Positions 26,629 through 36,237 of a stretch of DNA of 64,000 nucleotides are shown piece by piece. The notes under the pieces are model-generated. The model was not told the DNA's origin and did not search any database. It was given only the letters and a program-made list of their open reading frames with translations. The stretch is taken from positions 2,046,001 to 2,110,000 of the forward strand of contig CAVQNQ010000002.1 of the NCBI GenBank assembly GCA_963714205.1, in the 5' to 3' direction. Position 1 is the first letter of the stretch. Each line of letters begins with the position of its first letter. The translations under genes were made by a program, and so were the position numbers. The stretch comes from CAVQNQ01 sp963714205 (lineage in GTDB: Bacteria; Acidobacteriota; Terriglobia; Bryobacterales; Bryobacteraceae).

Positions 26629-27276
26629 CTACTTCCAGCCCTCGCCGCCGCGCAGGGGCACGAAGCGGCACAGCGTGGCCACGCGCGTGTCGAGGGCGCC
26701 GCCGCGACGCGTGACCACCAGCAACTCCTGGTCGCTGCGTTCGCCCACTGGGATCACCAGGCGGCCGGGATCTTTCAATTGCCGCACTAAGGCCTGCGGC
26801 AGCTCCGGCGCGCCGGCCGCAACCGAAATCGCGTCATACGGCGCCGCGGCGGAGTATCCCAGGGAACCATCGCCGTCGACCACCACCACATTGGCATCGC
26901 GGCCCGTGCGGCGCAGATTGGCGCGGGCCAGTTCCGCCAATTGGGGAACGATCTCGATGGCGATGGCGCGCGCCGCCAGCCTGCCCAGCACCGCGGCCGC
27001 ATAGCCCGATCCCGCGCCCACCTCGAGCACGGTCTCGGGGCCCCGAAGCTCCAGCGCCTCGGCCATCAGCGCGGTCATGTAGGGCTGCGAAATGGTCTGC
27101 CCGTGGCCGATGGGGATGGGATCGTCGGAATAGGCCAGCAGCCGGGATTCGGCGGGGACGAACTGCTCGCGCGGGATCTCGAGCATGGCGCTCAGCACGC
27201 GCTCGTCCCGGATGCCTCGGCGACGCAGTTGTTTTTCCACCATGCGGTTGCGTTCGGCCGCCCAATCCGGAATCAC
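26629..27276 (-). CDS. pcm: protein-L-isoaspartate O-methyltransferase
   Basis: A 215-residue SAM-dependent methyltransferase that starts repair of isoaspartyl residues in ageing proteins. Motif GHGQTISQPYMTALM near residue 57 is the diagnostic substrate-binding segment, followed by SAM motif I VLEVGAGSGYAAAVLG and post-I IEIVPQLAE. VVVVDGDGSLG and LVIPVGER complete the family pattern. Length is normal. It is divergent from the isocitrate dehydrogenase gene with only about 29 bp between starts, so their promoters must overlap. Confidence 0.94.
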   Translation of the reverse strand: MIPDWAAERNRMVEKQLRRRGIRDERVLSAMLEIPREQFVPAESRLLAYSDDPIPIGHGQTISQPYMTALMAEALELRGPETVLEVGAGSGYAAAVLGRLAARAIAIEIVPQLAELARANLRRTGRDANVVVVDGDGSLGYSAAAPYDAISVAAGAPELPQALVRQLKDPGRLVIPVGERSDQELLVVTRRGGALDTRVATLCRFVPLRGGEGWK

Positions 27277-27305
27277 CTTCCGCCTCCACCTCTATAATAG
27301 CTACG

Positions 27306-28322
27306 ATGGCCCATCTGATTACGCTTATTCCCGGCGATGGCATAGGACCCGAGGTGGCCGAGGCCACCGTGCGCGCGATCGGCGCCACGGGCGTTGCAAT
27401 CGAGTGGGAGCGCGTGCAGGCCGGCGTGCGCGCGCTGGCCGAGCAGGGGCAGTTGATCCCCGATGACGTGTTCGCCTCGCTCGAGGTCACGCGCACCGGC
27501 CTGAAGGGGCCCACCTCCACGCCCATCGCCGGCGGCCATCAGAGCATCAACGTGGCGCTGCGCAAGAAACTGGGGCTATACGTCAATTTCCGGCCGGTGC
27601 GCATGCTGCCGGGCCTGAAGACGCGCTTCAGCGACGTGGACGTGAACCTGGCGATCTTCCGTGAGAACACCGAGGATCTCTACGCCGGCCTGGAGCATGA
27701 AGTGGTTCCGGGCGTGGTGGAGAGCCTGAAGATCATCACCGAGCGAGCCTCGCTGCGCATCGCGCGGGCGGCTTTCGAGTATGCCCGCCGCGAGGGCCGC
27801 TCCAAAGTCACGGCTATCCACAAAGCCAACATCATGAAGATGAGCGATGGCCTGTTCCTGAAGTGCTGCCGCGCGACGGCCTCGGATTTTCCAGAGATCC
27901 GGTACGCCGAGCTGATCGTGGACAATGCCGCGATGCAACTGGTGATGCGGCCCGAGACACTGGACGTGCTGGTGTTGCCCAACCTCTACGGCGATATCAT
28001 TTCGGACCTGGCCGCCGGCCTGGTGGGCGGTCTGGGCATCGTCCCCGGCGCCAACCTGGGCGATCGTCATGCCATCTTCGAAGCCGTCCACGGAACCGCC
28101 CCGGATATCGCGGGCAAAGGACTCGCCAACCCCACCGCGTTGATGCAATCCGCCGTGCTGATGCTGGCGCATATCGGCGAGCGCCAGGCCGCCGCCCGCC
28201 TCGAAGGAGCGCTTCACCAGGTCTACGCCGAAGGCCGAAACCTCACCGGGGATGTGGGCGGCAAAGCCTCCACCGCCGCGTTCACCGAGGCCGTCGTGCG
28301 AGCCATCTGTGCGCAGCCTTAG
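27306..28322 (+). CDS. NAD-dependent isocitrate dehydrogenase (IDH/IMDH family)
   Basis: A 338-residue beta-decarboxylating dehydrogenase. IPGDGIGPEV opens the protein, and LVVLPNLYGD-type sequence (VLVLPNLYGDIISDLAAG) is the family signature. The substrate loop reads GGHQSINVALRKKLGLYVNFRPVR, with Ser-x-Asn and three arginines as in NAD-type isocitrate and homoisocitrate dehydrogenases rather than in LeuB. HGTAPDIAGKGLANPTA binds the cofactor. Converts isocitrate to 2-oxoglutarate in the TCA cycle, making NADH. No leu or lys genes are nearby, which favours isocitrate over isopropylmalate. Confidence 0.85.
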   Translation: MAHLITLIPGDGIGPEVAEATVRAIGATGVAIEWERVQAGVRALAEQGQLIPDDVFASLEVTRTGLKGPTSTPIAGGHQSINVALRKKLGLYVNFRPVRMLPGLKTRFSDVDVNLAIFRENTEDLYAGLEHEVVPGVVESLKIITERASLRIARAAFEYARREGRSKVTAIHKANIMKMSDGLFLKCCRATASDFPEIRYAELIVDNAAMQLVMRPETLDVLVLPNLYGDIISDLAAGLVGGLGIVPGANLGDRHAIFEAVHGTAPDIAGKGLANPTALMQSAVLMLAHIGERQAAARLEGALHQVYAEGRNLTGDVGGKASTAAFTEAVVRAICAQP

Positions 28323-28369
28323 CTTTCGGGCAAAATGGCTGAAAGAACGAAATCCGCGGTTCGCCGCTT

Positions 28370-30566
28370 ATGAACATCTTCTTTATCTGTTTTTTTCTAT
28401 CGGGCTTTTGCAGCCTGGTGTACCAGGTAATCTGGTTGCGCGTGGCGATGGCCGGCTTCGGCGTCACCACCCCGTTGGTCTCGATTGTGCTCTCCGTCTT
28501 CATGGCCGGGCTGGCTTTGGGAAGCTGGGCCGGCGGGCGGCTGGCGCGCTACTTCGAATCGCAGCCGGCCGCGTTCTTCATACGCCTCTACGCCGGCATC
28601 GAATTGGCTATCGGCGTGTCGGGGCTGGTGGTGGCTCCTCTGCTGCGCTATGGCCACGCGCTGTTGGGCGTGCAGCAGGCTGCCTGGGATTCGTCCGGTT
28701 TTTACCTGGCTTCGGCCTCCTGGATCGCTCTGGTCATGCTGCCCTTCTGCGCCTTGATGGGGGCGACCTTTCCCGTGGCGATGGCCGGAATTCGAGCGGC
28801 GTTCCGCAATGAATCGCCGCGCGCATTCAGTTACCTGTACGTGGCCAACGTCCTCGGGGCCATGACCGGCACGGTCGGGTCCGCCTTCGTAATGATCGAG
28901 CTGATGGGTTTCGCGAGGTCGCTGATGGTGGCCGCCGCCGCCAACGCCGCGATCGCCGTGTTGGCATTCGCGCTTTCGAAATCGCTCGATTCCCCCGCCG
29001 GCCCGAGCCACTCCCCCGAGCCTCGCCGAGACCGCCGCTTGGCCAAAGACACTGCCCGCCTCCGATTGCCCCGCCCTGCCGCTCTTGTTCCTCACCGGCC
29101 TGGCGAGCCTGGCCATGGAAGTGGCCTGGACGCGACAATTCGTCCCCTTCCTGGGACCGGTGGTCTACGCTTTCGCCGCCATGCTGGCTGTGTACCTGGC
29201 CGCCACAGCCATCGGCTCGCGCCTCTACCGATGGCGATCGATACGCGGCCCCGAATTCGCTTGGCAGCCGCTGGCGATCCTGGCCGCTTGCTGCGCGCTG
29301 CTGCCGCTCGCAACCGCGGACCCTCGCCTGCCCGGTCCGGAAGACGCGGATCTCGCGACCGGCGCCATTCGCGTAGCTCTGGGCATCGGACCGTTTTGCG
29401 GCATTCTGGGATTTCTCACCCCGATGCTCGTGGACCGCTGGTCCCGCGGCGACCCCGACCGCGCCGGCCGGGCCTACGCGGTCAATGCCATCGGTTGCAT
29501 TCTGGGACCTTTGGTGGCCGGATTTCTGCTGCTCCCGGCGTTGGGCCAGCGATGGACTCTGATTCTCCTCGCACTGCCCCTATTCGGGTTTGGCCTCGTT
29601 TCTTCGCCCGCGCCCGGTTTCCGCCGTCTCAGGCTGCCGCTCGCGGCTTTGGCCGCCGGAGTGTTGCTGATCCTCTTCACCCGCGACTTCGAGACTCTGT
29701 ACCCCGATGCGGTGATCCGCCGGGACTACACCGCCACCGTTATCGCCGATGGCGAAGACATGGACAAGATCCTGCTCACCAACGGCACCGGCATGACTTT
29801 GCTTACGCCGATCACCAAGATGATGGCGCACCTCCCGCTGGCATTTCGGGATTCGCCGCCGCGGCGCGCTCTGATCCTCTGCTTCGGCATGGGCACTTCG
29901 TTTCGCTCCGCGCTCTCCTGGGGCATTCCGGTTACGGTGGTGGAACTGGTGCCCAGCGTGCCCAAGGTCTTCGGCTTCTTCCATGCCGATGGCGACCGGT
30001 TGCTCCGCTCCCCGCGTGCCACGGTGGCGATCGACGACGCCCGCAGGTTCCTGGAGCGTACCCGCGACACGTACGATGCGATCGTCATCGACCCGCCCCC
30101 GCCCGTCCAGGCCGCCGGCTCGAGCCTGCTCTATTCGACCGAGTTCTATGGCGTGTTGGCCCGCCGCCTCCGTCCGGGCGGCATCCTGCAGCAGTGGCTG
30201 CCCGGCGCCGATCTCACCGCCGGTTCGGCTTTCGCCCAGGCGCTCCGCGGCAGTTTTCCTTATGTGCGCACCTTCCGTTCGGTGGAGGGCTGGGGCTTCC
30301 ATTTCCTCTGCAGCGGGCAACCCGTGCCGCGCTACAGCGCTGCCGAGCTGGCTTCGCGGCTCCCCCCGGAAGCCTTGAAAGATCTGCTGGAATGGGGGCC
30401 GCGTTCCACCGCCGAAGGGCAGTTCCAGGCGGTCCTCGAAACCGAAATGCCGCTCGACCGATTGATCGATAACGCACCCGGCGCGCCGGCGCTGACCGAC
30501 GACCGCCCGGTGAACGAATATTACCTCTTGCGCCGCATCCTGCACGGAGCTCAATTCGTTCCATAG
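28370..30566 (+). pseudogene. membrane spermidine-synthase-like protein, frameshifted between 28985 and 29085
   Basis: The N-terminal part (28370 to about 29040) is a multi-pass transporter-like region: FFLSGFCSLVYQVIWLRVAM and GLALGSWAGGRLA are typical of fused MFS/spermidine-synthase proteins. The continuation is in another frame: LPLLFLTGLASLAMEVAWTRQF, more membrane spans, then a Rossmann domain with CFGMGTSFRSAL and VIDPPPPVQAAGSSLLYS. The first frame stays open to 30472 only as meaningless GC-rich sequence. The span is 732 codons plus one base, so one extra base in the Pro-rich linker explains it. Alternatively two genes; then the second would start with TTG at 29085. Product of intact relatives is unknown; many lack polyamine activity. 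Confidence 0.75.
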
Positions 30567-30611
30567 ACTACGGCGGGGCGGAAACCTGCCGCCGGCGCGA
30601 TCCGTCCTGGA

Positions 30612-33347
30612 ATGTCCATGGGTAGAACGCTCGTGAGCGTGCTGGCTTTCGGTTCCATGCTTTGGGCGCAGATGATCGTCGGCCGCCTGGAAGGCACCTT
30701 GCGGTTCCCGGATGGCCGCCCGCGCGCCGGCGAGGCCTTGAAAGTCAGCGGCGGTACCAGCTTCGAGGTTACCGTCCACACGGATGGCGAGGGCCGGTTT
30801 GCGCTTGTACTTCCCTACGGAGCCTATCGCGTGGGCGGCACTCCGGTGCAGGTGGCCCCCAACACCACGACGCGTGTGGATCTCGCGCCGTCGCCGCGCG
30901 CCTTCTTTCCCGAGCCGTTTAGCATGCAGGGCGAGCTTGCGGCTCTCGATCCAACCGCGGTCTCCGAGCCGGTCGATTTCACCGGCTTGGCCGACAATCG
31001 CCTGGCGCTCGTGTCCTTCGAAGGCTACTCCTGGACTGCCACCGGATTCAGAATCGAAGGTCTGGACGCCACGGACTCTTACCAGCCAGGCCGTCCTCTC
31101 GTGCTGCCGGATGTCCAGGCGCTCGAAGCCACCGCGGTGCGATCCGCGTTTGCGTTGACTACATCGGAGAGCTACGGCGCGGAAGCCGGCGTCTTCCTGG
31201 CCCAGCCCCATGCGGTCTGGCACGGCGCGTTAGCGAGCGCCGGCACCGGCGCGTTCCTGGGCTCCGGCAATCTGCCGCAGCTTAGCGATGGCGTGGAACA
31301 GAGCGACCGGTACAACTGGCTCGCGCGAGATCACGCCGAGATCGGCGGCCCGATCGCCCGGTGGGCGGACCTGTTCGCTTCCGCCTCCGGCCAATGGTCG
31401 TCGCAAACTATGCCGCTCTCTCCGCCAGGCACGAATCAACAGAGCCGCATGCTCTACGGCAACACGCGCGGCCGCGTGCGAGCCGGCGCCCACGATCAGA
31501 TAGATGCGCTCTACAGCGGCTCGCGCATCGATCTTTCGGGCGGCGGCGTGCCGGCCGGAATCGAAGCGCTGACAGGCCGGCGCATGTCGCCGCAGTTCGA
31601 ATTGCCGGGCGGCTTTTCAAACCAGGCCGAGGTGGATCATCTGGATTTTGTCCAGACCGGCTGGACTCACGAGTTCGCCGCCGATTCCGGCCGGGGAGCG
31701 ATCGAAGCGCGCTTCGGTTATTCGACGGCGCATCTTGACACGCGCCCCGCCACGGCCAGCGTACCCGATCAGAGCCGTATCGAGCTGGTGGGCAGCTTCG
31801 TGGCCGGAGCCCCGCCGCTCGACAATTTCGCCATCCGCACGCGCCACCAGATCGAGGCTGCATGGCAATCGGGTGTGCTGCGGGCAGCCGGCTTGCGGCA
31901 TGAGTTGGCGGCCGGCGGAGGATGGAAGACTTCATCGCCGCGTAACCGCTTCACGGCGCCCTCCGACCTGAACCTGATCACCGCCGATGGCACGCCGGCC
32001 TTCGTCGTGGAGTTCAACACGCCGCTCGATTCGCGTGCGCGCGTGAATTCGTCTTCTCTGTATGCGAGCGATCGCCTAGCTGCGCCAGGAGGCCTGGCAT
32101 TCGATATCGGCCTGCTGGCGGATTTTTCGCGCGGCGGGCTCCCCGCGCAATCGAGCCCCGCCGGGACATTCTGGCCCGCGCGAAGCTTCGCCGCGCAGCC
32201 CGATTTGATCGTCTGGAACAGCCTCTCTCCGCGCGCCGGCTTCGCCTGGTCGCCTCCCCACGGCCACGGCTTCACCATCCGGGGCGCCTGGTTCCGATTG
32301 CTTTCGCCTTTGGCTGGCCGCTATCTCGATTTCGGGAACCCCAACTCGCTGGGCGGCGGCGAATATCAATGGATCGACCGCAACGGCGATGGCTGGTTCG
32401 AAGCCGGCGAGCAAGGGCTGCTGCTGATGCGCTTCGGCGGCCCTTACTCATCCATCGCGCCCTCGCTCGAGCGGCCGTATGCCGACGAGATCCACGTGGG
32501 CGCCGCGATGAATTTCACGCCCCTCGCCACGGCGGGCATCCACTTTTTCCGCCGCGATGAGAAACAGCGTATCGCCGCCATAGACACCGGCGTGCCGCCC
32601 GAAGCCTTCACTGCGAAGACGATCCTCGATCCGGGCCCGGACGGTATCCCCGGCACCTTCGATGACCAGACGCTCACCGTTTGGGAGCAGAATCCCGCAA
32701 CTTTCGGGCAGGACCGATACTTGCTCACCAACCCGGCGGGCCTGCGCATGCTCAATACCGGCCTGGAGGCTGAGTTGGGAGGTGGATGGCGCGGCATTAC
32801 GCTGGGGGCGTCGTTTGTGGCCGAGAAATCGTATGGCCCGACCAATCCCGGGGATGCCGCGTTCGAAAACGATCCGGGCGTGATTGGGGCGCTCTTCCTC
32901 GATCCGAACACTTCTATCAACGCCGCGAATCGCATTTTCATGGATCGCGCTTTTGTTGGGAAGTTGCGCGGCGCCTACCGCTTGCCGCGCGCATTCGGCG
33001 GAGTTCAACTGGCGAGCGTTGTCGACTATACCGACGGCCTGGTATTCGCGCGCCAGTTGCTGGTCACCGGCCTGGCGCAAGGACCCTTTCTGGTGGCCAC
33101 GACGGTGCGCGGCAGCCCCGAAGGCGGGAATCGCGCGCAATACGTGATGAACTGGAATCTGCGCGTGGGGCGGGAATTCCCCTTGCGCTTCGGCAGCCTC
33201 ACCGCCGCCGCCGTCATCATGAACGTCCTCAACGCGGGGCGGAGCATGCAGGAGATTGATTGGAGCGGCCCGCAATTCAATTTGCGGCTGCCTCTAGCGA
33301 TCCAGCCGCCGCGCTTCCTCCGGCTGGAATTGCGGTATGGCTTCTGA
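30612..33347 (+). CDS. TonB-dependent receptor-like outer-membrane protein with carboxypeptidase-regulatory-like domain
   Basis: A 911-residue outer-membrane protein of the Oar-like type common in Acidobacteria. A signal peptide (VLAFGSMLWAQ) precedes a carboxypeptidase-regulatory-like Ig fold (GTLRFPDGRPRAGEAL). A plug-like segment follows (GFRIEGLDATDSYQ), then a long beta barrel. A DRNGDGWFE stretch near residue 580 resembles a calcium-binding loop. It ends in LRLELRYGF, a classic terminal aromatic strand signal. No clear TonB box was seen. Ligand is unknown; Oar relatives have been linked to protein secretion and to glycan uptake. Preceded by 45 bp after the membrane spermidine-synthase-like gene. 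Confidence 0.8.
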   Translation: MSMGRTLVSVLAFGSMLWAQMIVGRLEGTLRFPDGRPRAGEALKVSGGTSFEVTVHTDGEGRFALVLPYGAYRVGGTPVQVAPNTTTRVDLAPSPRAFFPEPFSMQGELAALDPTAVSEPVDFTGLADNRLALVSFEGYSWTATGFRIEGLDATDSYQPGRPLVLPDVQALEATAVRSAFALTTSESYGAEAGVFLAQPHAVWHGALASAGTGAFLGSGNLPQLSDGVEQSDRYNWLARDHAEIGGPIARWADLFASASGQWSSQTMPLSPPGTNQQSRMLYGNTRGRVRAGAHDQIDALYSGSRIDLSGGGVPAGIEALTGRRMSPQFELPGGFSNQAEVDHLDFVQTGWTHEFAADSGRGAIEARFGYSTAHLDTRPATASVPDQSRIELVGSFVAGAPPLDNFAIRTRHQIEAAWQSGVLRAAGLRHELAAGGGWKTSSPRNRFTAPSDLNLITADGTPAFVVEFNTPLDSRARVNSSSLYASDRLAAPGGLAFDIGLLADFSRGGLPAQSSPAGTFWPARSFAAQPDLIVWNSLSPRAGFAWSPPHGHGFTIRGAWFRLLSPLAGRYLDFGNPNSLGGGEYQWIDRNGDGWFEAGEQGLLLMRFGGPYSSIAPSLERPYADEIHVGAAMNFTPLATAGIHFFRRDEKQRIAAIDTGVPPEAFTAKTILDPGPDGIPGTFDDQTLTVWEQNPATFGQDRYLLTNPAGLRMLNTGLEAELGGGWRGITLGASFVAEKSYGPTNPGDAAFENDPGVIGALFLDPNTSINAANRIFMDRAFVGKLRGAYRLPRAFGGVQLASVVDYTDGLVFARQLLVTGLAQGPFLVATTVRGSPEGGNRAQYVMNWNLRVGREFPLRFGSLTAAAVIMNVLNAGRSMQEIDWSGPQFNLRLPLAIQPPRFLRLELRYGF

Positions 33348-33353
33348 TCCCCG

Positions 33354-34867
33354 CTATTTCACCTGGACCAGCTTGCCGTCGCGATAGTCGAACTGGTAAT
33401 CCGCCCCGGCCAGCTCGTCCGGCCTGAGCGGCGTCTTGCGCTGGAGAACGACGTGTACGCTGGGGTCCCGAAAGTAGAGCTCGGCGATGAAGGCCATGTC
33501 CCAATCCTCAAACGGATCGTTGAGGAAAACCACCTGGGTGTGCGGGCGCACATGCGGCTTAGTCAGCTCGAACTGGCGAATTACGTCGGCAGTGGTCTGG
33601 CCGAGCGCCTTCATGTGCGGCCGCACTTCCGACTGCTGGTACAAGCGGAACTCGCGCGCCAACAAGAATACTCCCGCGGCAATCACTGCCATCGCCAGCC
33701 GGTCGCGGCCGGCGCGGCGGATCCCGGGTTCCCCGGCCAGGAAGCCGGCGATGGCGCGCGCCACATCCACGAATATGGTGGCCGCGAAGATCGCCCAGGC
33801 CGCCAGCGGGATGGCCAGGCAGCCACCTCCGCGGCCTTCCAGAAACTCGATCGGCAGCGGGGTCAGGATCATGAAGATCAGGCAGAATACCAGGATGCGG
33901 CGGGGCCTGCGCACGGCCAGGTACAGCAGCGTCACCCAGAACACAGTCAGTGCCATCCAACCCGTGTACGGCCAGTGAAGCAGAAAGACGGCCTTCTCGC
34001 GCTGCTGATAATCCAGGAACCGCGCCATCGAGAAGACCGGCCGGTAGGCGGACGATTTGGTCAAGGCTGCGGCCCCAGAGTTTTACCGTAGATGTAGAGC
34101 AGGTTCATAGCCGCGGCCGCCAGCGTCATGCGGCCGGGCCCGCCCAGCCATTGGGCGAGATTCCGCACGCTCACCCGATCGGGGTCGCGATAGAGCCACT
34201 TGGGGCGGTGATAGATCCACTCGTATACGAGCAGCATCACAGGGAGGGTCACCGCCATTTCCTTCGAGTTCAGCGCGCAGAGATAGAGCGCCAGGAATAC
34301 CGCCGTCTGGCGGCCCGTAAGGAGCGGCGGCGCTTTCTTCTCCGGCGGCCGGATGCGGAGATAGTAGTCGAACGCCGCCAGGTAGAAAAACATGCACAAC
34401 ACGTCGTAGATGAAGGCGGTGTTGTAATAGAGATCCCTCGCCCCGGGATAATAGGCGGCCAGTAGCGCTGCCACCCCCGCCACGGCCCGCTGGCATTCCA
34501 ACCGCCGCGCGAAGCGGTACACCAGGTAGACGTTGGCCAGCATGATCGCCAGCATCGCCGCGTGATAGGGGACCGGGTTGAAGCGCCACGCGCCAAAAAT
34601 GGGCAGGTAGAAGAAGGCCGCCATCGGCCGGAAGTAGCCGCCCCAGATCATCAACTCATCGAGCAACATGCGCCATGGCTCCACGCGGTAGTAGGAGTCC
34701 AGGTTCATCATGTCGTCGGGTGCGAAATGAACCTTCAGCGCGCCCCAGTTGAAGTAAAGGAAATAAGCCAGCACCAGGGCCGCGAAGGCCACTTTGCGCC
34801 AGCCGGACGGGCCGCTCCCGGAGGTATCGGGTGAGCGATCCACTTCGACTATATTAGCTTCTGGCAA
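33354..34867 (-). pseudogene. multi-pass membrane protein (glycosyltransferase-39-like), split by an apparent one-base loss at 34061-34066
   Basis: Two reading frames that meet end to end. The first (34867 to 34061, 268 residues) has five or six hydrophobic spans, the luminal motif HFAPDDMMNLDSYY and LNSKEMAVTLPVM, as in GT-C type glycosyltransferases. It stops at TGA just after YGKTLGPQP. The second (TTG at 34064, 236 residues) starts inside that stop (TTGA) and continues with SSAYRPVFSMARFLDYQQ, three more spans and a soluble tail. One missing base would give GPQALTKSSAYRPVFS, a smooth single protein of about 504 residues. A genuine coupled two-gene arrangement is the alternative. Function in glycan transfer is only suggested by the topology. 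Confidence 0.6.
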
Positions 34868-34875
34868 CGCCCCGT

Positions 34876-36237
34876 TTATTTTAACGAATCCGAATGGCTC
34901 CGCCGCAGGCCCAGCGCGCGGATGCGCTTGTGCAGGTTGGTGCGCTCCATCCCCAGCGCGCGCGCCGCGCCGGAGACGTTCCAGTTGGATTCCTCCAGCG
35001 CCCGCAGCACGTGCTCCCGCTCGGCCGATTCCCGAGCTTCCTGAATAGTCGATTTCGGCGCCGTCTCGCGCTGCACCCGGATCTCCACCGGCACCGATTC
35101 GCGCGGGATCCGTTCGCCCGGCGTCAGGATTGCCATCCGCTCGATCACATTGCGCAGCTCGCGCGCATTCCCCGGCCAGCCGTAGCTTTCGAGCAGCGGG
35201 AAGACCGTTTCATCGATGCGCTTGGGCTTGAAGTTATTGCGCGCGCAGAACTCTTCCAGGAAGTACTCGGCCAGCAGCCGTACATCGTGCGGCCGCTCGC
35301 GCAGCGCCGGCACGCGCACGGGCACCACGCTCAAGCGGTAATAGAGATCCTCGCGGAACTTCTCCTGCGCCACCATGGCCGCCAGATCCCGGTTGGTTGC
35401 CGAAATCACCCGCACGCTCACGCGGATGATCTGCTCGCCGCCCACGCGGTGGAATTCGCCCTCCTGCAGCACGCGCAGCAGCTTGGCCTGCGACGCCCCG
35501 TGCAGATCGCCCACCTCGTCGAGGAAAATGGTGCCGCCGTCGGCCAGCTCGAATTTGCCGCGGCGCATGGCGGTGGCGCCAGTGAAGGAACCTTTCTCGT
35601 GCCCGAACAGCTCGGTCTCGATCAGCTCCGTGGGAATGGCCGCGCAGTTCACCTTGACGAAGGCCCCCGAGGCGAACGGGCTGGAAGCGTGGATGTGCTC
35701 CGCCAGCAGCTCCTTGCCGGTCCCCGATTCGCCGATCAGCAGGACCCGCGCGTCCGAACGCGCCGCCATCGAGGCCTGCTCGACCGCGCGCATCCACACC
35801 GGGCTCGCCCCGATCATGCGCCGCGCCGGACCCACCAGCTCGCGCAGGCGTTCGTTTTCCCTCCGCAGGCTGGATTGCTCGATGGCGTTCTTCAGCGCCA
35901 GCAGCACGCGGTCGCGGCTGAGCGGCTTCTCGAGGAAATCGAAGGCTCCCGCGCGGGTGGCCTCCACCGCGTCGGCGATGGTGCCGTGTCCCGAGATCAT
36001 GATGGCCGGCGAAGCGGAGCCGTTGTGCCGCAACCCGCGCAGCAGGTCGATTCCATTGCCGTCCGGCAGCTTCATATCGAGCAGGTAGGCGTCGGCGCGC
36101 TGTCCGTCGGGATGGCGGCCGAACTCCGCCGCCGAGCGGCACACGTTCACGGCGTAGCCCTCGCGCTCCAGAATCATGCGCAGAGAGCGGCCGATATTCT
36201 CCTCGTCATCCACGATCAGAACGCGTTTGGAAGCCAT
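34876..36237 (-). CDS. sigma54-dependent response regulator, NtrX/NtrC type
   Basis: A 453-residue response regulator. The receiver domain has the acidic pair DD10-11, phospho-acceptor Asp54 in LLDMKLPDGNG and Lys in FLEKPLS. The AAA+ domain shows Walker A GESGTGKE, the sigma54-contact loop as GSFTGA (a variant of GAFTGA), and Walker B GGTIFLDEVGDL. A Fis-type helix-turn-helix ends the protein (VSGAARALGMERTNLHKRIRA broken by no gap). It activates sigma54 promoters when phosphorylated. Its start lies 32 bp inside the sensor kinase gene, so the pair is coexpressed. Confidence 0.95.
   Translation of the reverse strand: MASKRVLIVDDEENIGRSLRMILEREGYAVNVCRSAAEFGRHPDGQRADAYLLDMKLPDGNGIDLLRGLRHNGSASPAIMISGHGTIADAVEATRAGAFDFLEKPLSRDRVLLALKNAIEQSSLRRENERLRELVGPARRMIGASPVWMRAVEQASMAARSDARVLLIGESGTGKELLAEHIHASSPFASGAFVKVNCAAIPTELIETELFGHEKGSFTGATAMRRGKFELADGGTIFLDEVGDLHGASQAKLLRVLQEGEFHRVGGEQIIRVSVRVISATNRDLAAMVAQEKFREDLYYRLSVVPVRVPALRERPHDVRLLAEYFLEEFCARNNFKPKRIDETVFPLLESYGWPGNARELRNVIERMAILTPGERIPRESVPVEIRVQRETAPKSTIQEARESAEREHVLRALEESNWNVSGAARALGMERTNLHKRIRALGLRRSHSDSLK

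Noticed and set aside
28370..30472. Single 700-codon plus-strand frame as one protein
   Set aside because: After about 29040 this frame becomes Arg/Pro-rich and loses membrane character, while the other frame carries the real C-terminal domain.
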